Source: an uncultured Acidimicrobiaceae bacterium (GTDB lineage Bacteria; Actinomycetota; Acidimicrobiia; Spongiisociales; UBA5794). Taken from it: a DNA stretch of 64,000 nucleotides. The notes beneath the pieces are model-generated. The model worked only from the letters and a program-made list of their open reading frames with translations. It did not search any database and was not told where the DNA came from. The stretch lies in contig CAMYIJ010000003.1 in NCBI GenBank assembly GCA_947258375.1, positions 1 through 64,000 of the forward strand, given 5' to 3'. A program made the translations under genes and the position numbers. The stretch's first letter is position 1. Every line of letters starts with the position of its first letter. This document shows, in pieces, positions 35,913 to 46,479 of the stretch.

Positions 35913-36211
35913 GGCTGCTCCAGCGTGGCCCACAACCCGTAGCTGTGCATAGTCGCCACATCGATTTCGGCTTGCTCGAGAGGTCCGCTGGACACGATCG
36001 CCCGACCCTCGTGATGCACCTGCAGCATCAGCTTCCTCGCTCTGGCCTTGCTGTGGCCGAACACCTTGCGAAACACGTACACCACGTAAGACATGAGATT
36101 GATGGGGTCGTTCCACACCACCACATTCCACGGCCGAGCCGTATCGATCGACTCGGACTCGGTCGGCTCTCTGACCTTGTCGGGCGCCAGGGTCCCGCCG
36201 CGCCCGGTCAT
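35909..36211 (-). CDS. clpS: ATP-dependent Clp protease adaptor ClpS
   Basis: A 100-aa ClpS. The N-degron binding pocket is represented by WNVVVWNDPINLMSYVVYVF (the usual NDxxxPMxxVxxxL region) and by KLMLQVHHEGRAIV. The N-terminal about 25 residues are a flexible tail, as expected. ClpS hands substrates with bulky N-terminal residues to the Clp ATPase. The start overlaps the acyl-CoA oxidase stop by ATGA (36208-36211) and the end overlaps DUF2017 by ATGA. No clpA/clpC gene is in the window. Confidence 0.93.
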   Translation of the reverse strand: MTGRGGTLAPDKVREPTESESIDTARPWNVVVWNDPINLMSYVVYVFRKVFGHSKARARKLMLQVHHEGRAIVSSGPLEQAEIDVATMHSYGLWATLEQP

Positions 36212-38493
36212 CGGCCGATCGGGGCCGCCAGCACGGCGTCCGGAATCAGGAAGGCGTCGACCAGGCCCCGGGCGTCGTGGCGCACTTCGGCGGAGATCTC
36301 GATGGCCAGTTTGCGAATCGCCTTCGACGCCGCCGCCGAAATCCGGCCGTGCTCGAGGAACCAGCCGCGGTCGTGTTCGATCCGCGTCAACACGAACAGA
36401 TCACACAACAGGTTCAGGGCCCGCTGCGAATCAGGGTCCGGATTCAACTCGATCGCGGCCGCGAATCGTTCCAGCACCAGAGACTCAACGTGGGCGCGAG
36501 CGCACGCCAGCACGTGATCCTGGACGGCCACAAAGGCACCTGCCGAGTCCATTCCGGAATCGAGCCGCTTCTTCGTGCGGGCTGCCAGCGCGGCGACCTG
36601 GTGCTCGGAGCGCCACTTGAACAGCTCGAGGTGCCAGCGACGATCTCTGAGGTGCTCCTCATCGGCGCCGCCAAGCGCCGGTGCCACTTCGCGCAGACCG
36701 GCCAATGTCTTGCCGGCCAGGAATCGGATCGTGCCGAGGAGGTTCATGTCGGCGAACTGCAGCTTGTAGTCCGAGAGGAGCGACTTGCTGACGAGTTGGG
36801 CCAGCACCGTGTTGTCGCCTTCATAGGTGGTGAACACGTCGGCATCGGCCCGCAGGGCCCCAAAGCGGTTCTCCGCTAGATAGCCGGCGCCGCCACAGGC
36901 CTCCCGACAGGCCTGGACCGTGTCGATGGCATGCCACGAGCCGTAGGCCTTGAGCCCGGCGGCCTGGGCTTCGAGTGCTCTTTGGTCCACGGTCCCGGCG
37001 ACGTAATCGTCGATGAGCCTCTCGAACGCGAAGTGATAGGCGAACGTTGCCGCCAGCCGCGGCATCAATCTCCGCTGGTGTGCCGCGTAGTCGAGGATCA
37101 GCGTCTCGGGCTCCCCGGCCGGACCGAACTGGCGGCGTCGGGTGGCGTAGCGCACTGCGATCGCCAGCGCCGATTTGGCGACGCTGATCGATGCGGCCCC
37201 AACGCTGACACGGCCGCCGACGAGTGAGCCGATCGTCGTGAAGAAGCGACGGTCTGCACTGGGGATCCCGGAGGAGTACTCGCCGTCTTCGTCGACCGAA
37301 GCGAACCGGTCGAGCAAAGCAGCGCGCGGCACGCGCACCCCATCGAACCAGATGCGGCCGTTGTCGACACCCTCGAGGCCAATCTTGGGCCCACAATCCT
37401 CGATCCGGATCCCCGGGAGCTCTTCGCCGTCGGTGTCGCGCAGCGGGACGAAGAGCGCGTGGACCCCGTGATCGACGTTGGCGACAACAAGCCGGGCGAA
37501 TACGACGGCCGCCCGCCCGTGGGCCGCAGCATTCCCGATGTAGTCCTTGCGAGCGCCGTCGTGCGGTGTCGTGATGACGAACTCGTCGGTGGCCGACGTG
37601 TAGACCGCAAGAGTCTCGAGATCCCGCACATTGGACCCGTGATCGGTCTCTGTCATTGCGAAACATCCCAGGAGGTCTCCGGACCCTGCGGCCTTCAAAT
37701 AGGCGTCGTGATGCCGCTTCGTACCGAGACGCGCCAAGGAGCCGCCGAAGAGCCCGAACTGCACGCCGAACTTGGTCAGCAGGCTGAGGTCGTGGTGGGC
37801 GAGCACCGTGAATGCCGCGATGAAGCCTCCCATGGAGTCCTCCCCGCCGTATTCGAAGGGATAACCGATGGATCCGATCCCGCGCTCGGCCAGCTCCCTG
37901 GTCCACACCAGCACGAGCTCGCGGTAGTCATCGCGGGCGACGTCGACCGGGTATCCGAACCGGGGCTGGGAGAGAAGCCGGCGCACGCTGTTGCGGACGC
38001 CGGCCCGGGATCCATCGAGGTACGCGCCCAGCACCAGGGGGTCGAACGCCGGTGTTCGTGGAGGCGGCGTCGATTCGCGACGGAGGTCCAGGAGAGCAAC
38101 CGTTGCCTCCGGTCCGATGATCCCGAGGACCGCTTCGAGCTCGGCGATCGCTCTGGCCTCGGGGGCCCGCAGTGGCATGCCCGGGCGGCCCGTGTGGACC
38201 AGTTCGGCCGCCAGCGTGGCCAGATCCATCCGCTCGGGATGGTCGAGTCCCGTCGCCAGACCTCGAATAGCCGCCAGGAGTTCGCTCAGCTCACCGGGCC
38301 GTGGAGGACTGTCTGCATCGAGCCAACTACCCAGCGCCTCGCGACACTCCACGTCGATTCCCTCGATCGCCTCGACGTGGGCACACAGGGATCTCATCTC
38401 GCCGGCGGACAGCTCCCCGTCCGCCCACGCAACGTAGATCGCCGGAAGCAGCGGCAGCATCCGGGGATCCTCGAGCGTCGCCAACAAGCTCAT
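36208..38493 (-). CDS. Acyl-CoA oxidase/dehydrogenase with TerB-like N terminus
   Basis: A 761-aa acyl-CoA oxidase-type flavoprotein. The first about 130 residues resemble a TerB-like helical domain (LLPAIYVAWADGELSAGEMR). The dehydrogenase part then begins near residue 150. Motifs: GCFAMTETDHGSNVRDLET (FAD/substrate binding), FARLVVANVDHGVHALFVPL, CGGAGYLAENRFGALRADAD and, at the catalytic glutamate, FTTYEGDNTVLAQ, as in peroxisomal acyl-CoA oxidases. It should oxidise acyl-CoA to trans-2-enoyl-CoA, passing electrons to O2 or an unknown acceptor. It heads an operon with clpS, DUF2017 and an NTR-like gene, joined by 4-base overlaps, which is an odd metabolic-proteolysis pairing. Confidence 0.85.
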   Translation of the reverse strand: MSLLATLEDPRMLPLLPAIYVAWADGELSAGEMRSLCAHVEAIEGIDVECREALGSWLDADSPPRPGELSELLAAIRGLATGLDHPERMDLATLAAELVHTGRPGMPLRAPEARAIAELEAVLGIIGPEATVALLDLRRESTPPPRTPAFDPLVLGAYLDGSRAGVRNSVRRLLSQPRFGYPVDVARDDYRELVLVWTRELAERGIGSIGYPFEYGGEDSMGGFIAAFTVLAHHDLSLLTKFGVQFGLFGGSLARLGTKRHHDAYLKAAGSGDLLGCFAMTETDHGSNVRDLETLAVYTSATDEFVITTPHDGARKDYIGNAAAHGRAAVVFARLVVANVDHGVHALFVPLRDTDGEELPGIRIEDCGPKIGLEGVDNGRIWFDGVRVPRAALLDRFASVDEDGEYSSGIPSADRRFFTTIGSLVGGRVSVGAASISVAKSALAIAVRYATRRRQFGPAGEPETLILDYAAHQRRLMPRLAATFAYHFAFERLIDDYVAGTVDQRALEAQAAGLKAYGSWHAIDTVQACREACGGAGYLAENRFGALRADADVFTTYEGDNTVLAQLVSKSLLSDYKLQFADMNLLGTIRFLAGKTLAGLREVAPALGGADEEHLRDRRWHLELFKWRSEHQVAALAARTKKRLDSGMDSAGAFVAVQDHVLACARAHVESLVLERFAAAIELNPDPDSQRALNLLCDLFVLTRIEHDRGWFLEHGRISAAASKAIRKLAIEISAEVRHDARGLVDAFLIPDAVLAAPIGR

Positions 38494-38515
38494 GCGCCGA
38501 ACGATAGGAGTAACC

Positions 38516-38566
38516 CGTCTGTTGTGCCTACCGCGCGTAATAGCGCCTCGCAGTGCACAACAGACG
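38516..38566. repeat. Repeated hairpin element, copy 1
   Basis: A 12-bp perfect stem (38516-38527 with 38555-38566) with a 27-base loop containing TAATAGCGCCTCG. The same stem (CTGTTGTGC/GCACAACAG core) and an equally long loop recur at 48177-48226. This copy lies between the coiled-coil gene (stop 38578) and the acyl-CoA oxidase start (38493), both leftward, and could influence the operon's 5' end. Confidence 0.85.
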
Positions 38567-38577
38567 CCGGGAACAAC

Positions 38578-39690
38578 CTAGGAAGGCGACTCGTTGAGGT
38601 AGGCCGTGCGATCCGGCCGCCGGCGCGGGTCGGGAAATCTCCTGATGAGGTCCTTAGCTTGTTCGACCCATTGATCGCGCTCGATCCGTCCGGGGAACTC
38701 CGCGAGCGCCTCATCCACTCTGGTGACTTCGTCGGGGGTGAGAGCGGCCAGCTGGTCCCAGGCTCGGATACCGAAACCATTGAGCAGCTCTTCCATCTTG
38801 GGGCCGATTCCGTTGATCACCTTGAGATCATCAGTGTGATCGGCGCCCGCGGTCCCGAAAGTCGTGACCGGCACCGAAACAGATGCTTCGCCCTCCTCCT
38901 CCGCCGCCGCCAACCCTTCCAAGTCGGCGCTTCTGGCGGCCGCGGCGGCAACATCGGCGCCTCCCGGAGCAGCGACGGCCGCAGCCGCCCGCATCTCCAG
39001 ATCCGCGATTCTTATGTCGCGCTCGGCGATCACTGTTTCGAGGCCGGCGATGCGCCCCGAGTTGGTTTCGGCAGTGACCACGCAGTCGGCGTGAGAGGTC
39101 CGGACCTCCACTAGTTCGGAGGCGGTCGCTTTGAGATCGGACTTCAAGCCGGCAGCCTCCGACTCCAGTTCGCTGATCCGAGCATCGCGCTCGGCAACTG
39201 AGGACTCGAGTGCGGCAATGCCCGCGACCGACGACCCCAGGCGGGCGATTTCGGCGTCCTTCTCCGCGGCAACTGAACCGACCTGGGCCTCCAGCTCACC
39301 CGCTCGCGCCGTCGTGCTGTCGAGGTTGCCCTGTGCCGCGGCGAGCCCAGCCTCGAACTCGTCGGCTCTGGCGTTGGCTTCTTCCAATTCCTCGCGGGCA
39401 CCGGACAGACTGCTTTCGAGCTCAGTCACCCGGTCGGTTGCCTCGGTCAGCTCCCCGGCTCGGCTCTCGAGGTCGCGGTTGAGGCTCTCGACCTGCAGCT
39501 TCGACTCGCCCAGATCGCTCGATAGCTCGGCATAGCGGACGTTCTTGGCCTCGAGCTCCGCCCGGACGTCCTTGAGCTTGGATTCTCCACCGAACCAGCG
39601 GCGCAGGAGCCACCCGATCAGAATGCCGACCGCCAGAGCGGCCAGCATCCACCAGATGATCTCCGAGACGGCGTACGTGGTGCCTCTCAC
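38578..39690 (-). CDS. Membrane-anchored coiled-coil protein with HhH-like C terminus
   Basis: A 370-aa protein. The N-terminal transmembrane helix (IIWWMLAALAVGILIGWLL) is followed by a long coiled coil rich in Glu/Ala heptads (about residues 35-240) and an Ala-rich linker. The C-terminal domain has a helix-hairpin-helix-like motif (LKVINGIGPKMEELLNGFGI), the type also found at the end of some NuoE and ribosomal-protein extensions. GTG 39690 overlaps the preceding TAG by one base, with GGAGG six bases upstream. Following the BON/OmpA gene, it probably belongs to a cell-envelope module. Confidence 0.8.
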   Translation of the reverse strand: MRGTTYAVSEIIWWMLAALAVGILIGWLLRRWFGGESKLKDVRAELEAKNVRYAELSSDLGESKLQVESLNRDLESRAGELTEATDRVTELESSLSGAREELEEANARADEFEAGLAAAQGNLDSTTARAGELEAQVGSVAAEKDAEIARLGSSVAGIAALESSVAERDARISELESEAAGLKSDLKATASELVEVRTSHADCVVTAETNSGRIAGLETVIAERDIRIADLEMRAAAAVAAPGGADVAAAAARSADLEGLAAAEEEGEASVSVPVTTFGTAGADHTDDLKVINGIGPKMEELLNGFGIRAWDQLAALTPDEVTRVDEALAEFPGRIERDQWVEQAKDLIRRFPDPRRRPDRTAYLNESPS

Positions 39691-41120
39691 TAGTTGCCTC
39701 CTCCTTCGACTACGAACTGGATTCTGCGGTTCTCCGCACGACCGTCGGCCGTGTCGTTATCGGCGACGGGACGGGACTCTCCGTACCCGATCGCAGTCAA
39801 TCTGGCGGTATCAATACCCCCGGCGACCAGGTAGTCCACGACGGCTTGCGCTCGCGCCTCGCTGAGGGCGAGGTTGTCCTCGTCGCTGCCGACGTCGTCT
39901 GTGTGGCCTTCCACGGTCAGAACCGTCGCTGTGTTGTCTGTCAGGATTCCGACCGCCTCGTCGAGCAGCGCCCTGGCATCCTGGGAGAGCTCGGCGCTGC
40001 CCACTCGGAACGTCGCGGTGCCCTTCAACAGGTCGGTGAGCACCGTGGCGACCGCAACCGGGTCGACCGCCGCCTGGTTGTCGAACGTGAGCCCGGTGCT
40101 CGCGAACACGACTCCGAGACGGCTCGCCGTCTCGGCCACTGCCGTTTCGCTGACGGCCAGCCCGGTGAGATCCGCCCGGCCACTATCCAAATTGAACCGC
40201 CACGGGTTGAGGCCTTCGATGGCACCGAATATCGCCGGCAGTGACGACAGATACGGCGGAGCGGCAACCTCGGAGCCCACCACCATGTCATTGATCACCG
40301 AGCCGGATCCGTGAACCCCGCTCGCTCCGGTCACGATGGCGTCGATTGAGGCCTGATCCGGCATGACACCGCTGAGACTCACCATTCCGTCATCGAGCAG
40401 CTCGGCTACGAAGCCCGGCGCGGCCAGAGAAACGACTTCGAGGCGATTCTCGAGGGGAACCTCCGGCCCAAACGCCGCTTGCAGCCGCTCCTCCACACTC
40501 GTCACCGTGTCTGTCCCCTCTACCGAACCCTGAACTAGCACGCCCGGCGGCCCAATGGCGATGCTTCCCTGCCGCAGGTCATCGACTCCGCTGATGGCGG
40601 TAACGATGCCGGCGAGCCATGCGGCTCCGGAGGTGTTGCTGCCAACTCCGACAACGTCGACGACGTTGTCGCGGCCCCAGCGTGCGACGGCGGCGTCAAC
40701 GATGGCATCGACCGTCCTGTGGTCGGGCATCGTCCCGGAGACCGTCACCACTCCCTCGTCAAACGCGAGCGTGAGCTCCGGCGGCACCTGTTCAGCAGCC
40801 GATCCGGCAGCCGCCGATTGCGGCGCAATAGCGACGCCGGCGACGTCGACCCGCCGCACGCCTCGCAGCTCCCGAGTTGTGGCCACCGCCAGGTCGATCG
40901 CGGCCGGGTCGGCGACCTGCCCGGTCAGTTGGGCATCACGGCCGACAAACTCCACTCCGACCGGCTGGCTGTTCAAGGCGGCCTCGCCGCGCCCTCCCAG
41001 GTGATCCTCCATATGGGGGACGCCCCATATGACGGCACCCACCGTGAGGGCAATCCACACGATGAGCAGAGCCCAGATCGATGCGGGCAACGGCCCGCGC
41101 CTTGTCGGTCCACCTGTCAC
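39690..41120 (-). CDS. BON/OmpA-domain envelope protein (ArfA-like)
   Basis: A 476-aa protein with an N-terminal transmembrane helix (ASIWALLIVWIALTVGAVIW). Several BON-like repeats follow (GVEFVGRDAQLTGQVADPAAI, VVTVSGTMPDHRTVDAIVDA, VSLSGVMPDQASIDAIVTG). The C-terminal OmpA domain (about residues 365-476) carries VEGHTDDVGSDEDNLALSEARAQAVVDYL and AENRRIQF, the peptidoglycan-binding pattern. This architecture resembles mycobacterial ArfA (OmpATb). It likely links membrane and cell wall. The start is GTG 41120 with GGGAG about eight bases upstream. Confidence 0.87.
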   Translation of the reverse strand: MTGGPTRRGPLPASIWALLIVWIALTVGAVIWGVPHMEDHLGGRGEAALNSQPVGVEFVGRDAQLTGQVADPAAIDLAVATTRELRGVRRVDVAGVAIAPQSAAAGSAAEQVPPELTLAFDEGVVTVSGTMPDHRTVDAIVDAAVARWGRDNVVDVVGVGSNTSGAAWLAGIVTAISGVDDLRQGSIAIGPPGVLVQGSVEGTDTVTSVEERLQAAFGPEVPLENRLEVVSLAAPGFVAELLDDGMVSLSGVMPDQASIDAIVTGASGVHGSGSVINDMVVGSEVAAPPYLSSLPAIFGAIEGLNPWRFNLDSGRADLTGLAVSETAVAETASRLGVVFASTGLTFDNQAAVDPVAVATVLTDLLKGTATFRVGSAELSQDARALLDEAVGILTDNTATVLTVEGHTDDVGSDEDNLALSEARAQAVVDYLVAGGIDTARLTAIGYGESRPVADNDTADGRAENRRIQFVVEGGGN

Positions 41121-41157
41121 GTTGACAACTCCCTCATCAGGTGACGGCGACAGTTAA

Positions 41158-41358
41158 CTACCTCAGCCCAGCTATTGGGCCGACTCCGGGGCAGCCGGAC
41201 TCGCCGCAGGTGGTGATGGCGGACGCGCGAGTCAGTTCGATCATGGCCGGAGCGATGTAGGAAGGTCGTCCGTCGGCATGCTCGGTGCCGCGTTTCCTGG
41301 TAGCCGGCGACGGATGATGCAGGTCAAACGGGGGGTACTCGATCAGATTGCCGGTCAC
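41158..41358 (-). CDS. Two-cysteine small peptide, possible RiPP precursor
   Basis: A 66-aa peptide starting at GTG 41358 with a strong GAGGAG five bases upstream, so it is probably translated. It contains Tyr34-x-x-Pro37-x-Met39, close to the YxxPxL motif recognised by RRE-type leader-binding proteins, then Thr49-Thr50. The last 16 residues (51-66) hold Cys51 and Cys56 in CGESGCPG. No modification enzyme, protease or transporter is adjacent, and no Asp/Glu sits where a lasso ring would need it. It lies 37 bp upstream of the BON/OmpA gene on the same strand. Alternatives are an unmodified small secreted or zinc-binding peptide. Confidence 0.5.
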   Translation of the reverse strand: MTGNLIEYPPFDLHHPSPATRKRGTEHADGRPSYIAPAMIELTRASAITTCGESGCPGVGPIAGLR

Positions 41359-41467
41359 AGAAACTCCTCATCTCCACTGGGCTGACCGAGTTTGGACCCT
41401 GGTGCAGCCGGGAAGTTCCCAACTCGGATTCAACCAGGGCAATTTGCCGGGAATATGACAATGGGGC

Positions 41468-41498
41468 ACTCAGGTTATAAAGTTCGTATACACTCAAA
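41468..41498 (+). promoter_or_regulatory. Possible HspR (HAIR-like) half-sites upstream of dnaK
   Basis: ACTCAGG (41468-41474) and ACTCAAA (41492-41498) lie in the AT-rich stretch upstream of dnaK. HspR recognises inverted CTTGAGT/ACTCAAG halves; here both resemble ACTCAAG but are in the same orientation, so the match is partial. hspR is the last gene of this operon, making autoregulation likely in principle. Treat the site as tentative. Confidence 0.3.
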
Positions 41499-41558
41499 CA
41501 ACCAACTCCGCGCCGTGAGCGGACGCGGAGTCGCAACACACACTTTCGGAGGAGACTC

Positions 41559-43387
<1,829 letters not shown>

Positions 43388-43391
<4 letters not shown>

Positions 43392-44008
43392 CCGGAACGC
43401 CCTACGACGACGCCGTTGCGGCCGCCGAAGGCCTCGAACCGGAGGTCCCACCAGTGGAGGCGCCTGAGGCCCCACCGGTGGAGCTGGTCCCCGCCGACCT
43501 TGGACTCGAACTGGCCGATGACCCGCACGAGGCCCAGCAGCAGCTGATGACAGCCTTGATGGTGTCCCGCCAGGAGTCCGGCGAGTACCTCGAGACGATG
43601 CAGCGCATTGCGGCGGACTACGACAACTTCCGTAAACGGGTGGAGCGCGATCGTATGGAGCTGATCCAGCGCGCTTCGCAGCGCCTGATCGGCGACATGC
43701 TGCCCACCCTGGACAGTTTCGACGCCGCCCTCGCGTTCGAGCCCCAGACTCCCGCGGAGGAGAAGATCCTCGACGGGATGCGCAGTACCCGGGCCCAGCT
43801 GCTCGATCTGCTGCAGGGTGAAGGGCTCGAGCCAATCGCCGCCGACAACATCCCGTTCGATCCGGCCGTCCACGAGGCCGTCTCGGGCCCGTCGCAGCAA
43901 GGCGACGGCGAACTGATGGTCGCAGGTGAGTTGCGACGCGGATACACGCTGAACGGCCTGGTGCTGCGCGCCGCGCTCGTGGCCGTCGAGGTGAACGAGG
44001 ACGGGTAA
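43388..44008 (+). CDS. grpE: Nucleotide exchange factor GrpE
   Basis: A 206-aa GrpE starting at GTG 43388 inside the dnaK stop (GTGA). A disordered Pro/Glu-rich N terminus ([17 protein letters not shown]) is followed by a long helix ([23 protein letters not shown]) for dimerisation. The beta-rich head contains [21 protein letters not shown] and [18 protein letters not shown]. It promotes ADP release from DnaK. The dnaJ start follows the TAA directly. Confidence 0.95.
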
Positions 44009-44926
44009 GTGATGCGCAAGGAATGGCTGGAACGCAACTACTACGAGATCCTTGGGGTCGAGAAGGACGCGTCCGACAAGGCCATCAAGAAGGCGTTTCG
44101 CACCCTGGCCCAGCAGAATCACCCGGACGCCAACCAGGGTGACGCTACGGCCGAAACACGCTTCAAGGACATCAACGAGGCCTACGACGTTCTCGGCAAC
44201 AAGGAAACACGGGCCGAGTACGACAAGGTTCGCGACATGGGCTACTTCGTCGGCGGTCAGGGCCAGGGAGGACAGCCGTACGTGCGTGTCGAGGATCTCC
44301 TCGGGGGCATGGGGGGTGGCGGCTCGCAGTTCGACCTCTTCAGCGGGCTCAGTGACATCTTCGGGCGCCAGTCGGCTCCGCGGCGCACGCCCGGCCAGGA
44401 CGTCACAACGCAGGTCGGCCTCACTTTCCACCAGGCCATCTCCGGCGTGAATCACCAGCTGTCCATCAACGGCAACACGGTCAAGGTCAAGATCCCCCGA
44501 GGCGTCGCCGACGGCACACGCATCCGCGTGAAAGGCAAGGGAGCCGCCGGAACCAGCGGAGGGCCGCCCGGAGATCTGTTCGTCACGGTCAATGTCGCGG
44601 CTCATCCGCTGTTCGAGCGATCCGGCAAGCGGGACATGCGCTTGACGGCGCCAATCACCTTCGTCGAGGCGGCGCTCGGCGCCGACATCTCCGTGCCGAC
44701 CCTCGAGGGCAACGTGAAGCTGCGCATCCCGGCGGGGACCCCCCACGGTAAGACGTTCCGGGTGGCCGGGCGCGGGGTCACCGACTCCAAGGGCACCACA
44801 GGAGATCTTCTCGTGGCGGTGGAGATAGCCGTGCCGACGCAGCTGACCGACGAGCAGAAGGAACTGCTGGAGAAGTTCCGGGACAACGGGCCCGAAGAGA
44901 ACCCACGAGCACATCTGGGAGCATGA
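44009..44926 (+). CDS. dnaJ: J-domain chaperone DnaJ (no zinc finger)
   Basis: A 305-aa J-protein. The J-domain (NYYEILGVEKDASDKAIKKA) contains the HPD motif in QQNHPDANQG near residue 37. A Gly-rich linker with an FDLFSGLSDIFG segment follows, then two beta-sandwich substrate domains and a short end. The CxxCxGxG zinc repeats of class A DnaJ are absent, so this is a class B (CbpA-like) protein serving as the operon's DnaJ. It starts at GTG 44009, or ATG 44012, directly after grpE. Confidence 0.92.
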   Translation: MMRKEWLERNYYEILGVEKDASDKAIKKAFRTLAQQNHPDANQGDATAETRFKDINEAYDVLGNKETRAEYDKVRDMGYFVGGQGQGGQPYVRVEDLLGGMGGGGSQFDLFSGLSDIFGRQSAPRRTPGQDVTTQVGLTFHQAISGVNHQLSINGNTVKVKIPRGVADGTRIRVKGKGAAGTSGGPPGDLFVTVNVAAHPLFERSGKRDMRLTAPITFVEAALGADISVPTLEGNVKLRIPAGTPHGKTFRVAGRGVTDSKGTTGDLLVAVEIAVPTQLTDEQKELLEKFRDNGPEENPRAHLGA

Positions 44927-44927
44927 C

Positions 44928-45323
44928 ATGACGAGAAAGCGAGACGCCGTCTACATAATCTCTGTCGCTGCGGAGCTGGCAGGCGTCCACCCGCAGACCC
45001 TGCGGATCTACGAGCGCAAAGGCTTGATTGAACCGTTCCGCACTCCCGGAGGCACTCGACGCTACTCGGAAGAGGACCTCGCTCGTCTCGGCCTCATTCA
45101 GGAACTGACATCTGCCGGGGTCAACCTGGAAGGTGTTCGCCGGATCCTGGAGTTGCAGAACGACAACGATCGGCTCCGGTCCCAGGTCGATCGATTGCGC
45201 CGCCTGCTGGGCGAGGCTGAGGCCCGCTACGGCGGGACGACGCTCCCCTCCACCCCGGTCGGGCCTCAGGGCGTACGGCGCAACCTGCCCGACATCATCC
45301 GCGGGTTCCCGTTCCGGGATTGA
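44928..45323 (+). CDS. hspR: Heat-shock repressor HspR (MerR family)
   Basis: A 131-aa MerR-type regulator with the N-terminal winged helix AAELAGVHPQTLRIYERKGL and RTPGGTRRYSEEDLARLGLI. A coiled-coil dimerisation segment follows (LQNDNDRLRSQVDRLRRLL). As the last gene of dnaK-grpE-dnaJ, one base after the dnaJ stop, it matches HspR, the repressor of dnaK and clpB operons in actinobacteria that needs DnaK as co-repressor. clpB, another usual HspR target, is 3 kb downstream. Confidence 0.93.
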   Translation: MTRKRDAVYIISVAAELAGVHPQTLRIYERKGLIEPFRTPGGTRRYSEEDLARLGLIQELTSAGVNLEGVRRILELQNDNDRLRSQVDRLRRLLGEAEARYGGTTLPSTPVGPQGVRRNLPDIIRGFPFRD

Positions 45324-45371
45324 TAGGGGAGGCTGCTCAGCAAGCCCCCGGCGAAACCTAAGCTTCGTTCC

Positions 45372-45776
45372 ATGGAGGCAACCGGGGACCCGGCCGATCG
45401 CCGGACCCTACGCGATCGCATTCGCTGGGCGTTTGCGACGCGGGCCGTTCGCTTCCCGGTCCTTCTGATCCTGGGCGCGGCCCTGGCGTGGCTCGGGTCG
45501 TACTATGTCCAAGCCAATTACGTCGAGCTCTGCGAGAAGTATGCCCTTTTTCCCTCCCGCTGTGTCCGGGTATCGCTGCGCACCGCGTACTCGGTCGGCC
45601 TGGCTCTCGCGGGGCTCGCGATGCTCATCATGGGTCCCATCGTCAACAGCCTCTATCACCTGATGCGCTACGGCCAGACCTGGGAATCAAGCCGGGTGGA
45701 AACCGCCATCTCCAACTATCCGCTGTTGGCCGGTGTTATCTACCTCGCAGGCGCCGCAGTACTCTCGCTGACATGA
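45372..45776 (+). CDS. Small three-helix membrane protein
   Basis: A 134-aa protein with about three transmembrane helices (residues 27-48, 72-92 and 116-134). Two cysteines fall in the loop between the first two (VELCEKYALFPSRCVRV), likely facing outward. The N-terminal 25 residues are charged (DRRTLRDRIRWAFATRAV). I do not recognise the family. It has its own ATG 48 bp after hspR and could be part of the heat-shock transcript by read-through. No enzymatic motif is visible. Confidence 0.6.
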   Translation: MEATGDPADRRTLRDRIRWAFATRAVRFPVLLILGAALAWLGSYYVQANYVELCEKYALFPSRCVRVSLRTAYSVGLALAGLAMLIMGPIVNSLYHLMRYGQTWESSRVETAISNYPLLAGVIYLAGAAVLSLT

Positions 45777-45833
45777 AGTCTCGCTTTGGAGTCTGCACTT
45801 GATACCTGCGGGGCAATAGCTGATACTCCCCGG

Positions 45834-46469
45834 ATGATTCCAATGCGCCTGGTTGAAAAAGACCACGAATCCTTCGAGGAACCCATCGTCGAGCTGTGGC
45901 GAGAGGACGAGTTCGTCGGATACGTCTTTTGGGACGACGACACGCCGATCGTCCAAATGTTCCCCGATAGTGAGGGGGACCCGTTTGATCTCGACCTGCG
46001 CGATCTGCAACGCATCCTCGAGATGGCCGACCAGATCGTCTCCCCCGACATGTTCACCGAGGACGAGCTGGACGACCTGAGAAGCCGCGTCCAGGCTGCC
46101 GACGCCGGAGAGCCGGACGATGACGTCATCGAGATGCTCACCGATGAGTTCGACGAGCAAGCCACCTACCGCAACCCGGATGGCGAGGGCTACTACCCGC
46201 GGGCAACCGCCACGGCCATGATCACTCGTTGTGATGAGCTCGACATTGCTGTCGTCGAGATGGAGGGATTCGACTACGAGAACGACACGCTCGTGCCGCG
46301 CCCGAACCTCAACCTGCTGGTGCGCGGTGCCCCGGGCGATCTCTGGAGCGTCTTTCGCCCGGAGGCCAACTTGCGGGCTGCGCAGGCACTCGGCGAGTGG
46401 CCGAGCCGTTCATCACTGGTGCTGGCATTCGTCGTGCAGTTGAGCAACGGCGAGTCGATCGTCCTGTAG
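45834..46469 (+). CDS. Hypothetical acidic protein
   Basis: About 211 aa if started at ATG 45834 (ATG 45843 is also possible; neither has a clear SD). It is strongly acidic, cytoplasmic and unrecognised. The first 70 residues (ELWREDEFVGYVFWDDDTPI) look like a small alpha/beta domain. A helical acidic linker with DEFDEQATYRNPDGEGYYPR follows. The C-terminal half ends GEWPSRSSLVLAFVVQLSNGES. It may have two domains. Codon use is like the neighbours. The DUF427 gene is convergent. Confidence 0.6.
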   Translation: MIPMRLVEKDHESFEEPIVELWREDEFVGYVFWDDDTPIVQMFPDSEGDPFDLDLRDLQRILEMADQIVSPDMFTEDELDDLRSRVQAADAGEPDDDVIEMLTDEFDEQATYRNPDGEGYYPRATATAMITRCDELDIAVVEMEGFDYENDTLVPRPNLNLLVRGAPGDLWSVFRPEANLRAAQALGEWPSRSSLVLAFVVQLSNGESIVL

Positions 46470-46479
46470 TCCGAGGCGG

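Noticed and set aside
41158..41358. Lasso peptide precursor
   Set aside because: The leader motif fits but the core lacks an Asp/Glu at ring position 7-9 and no cyclase or protease genes are adjacent.
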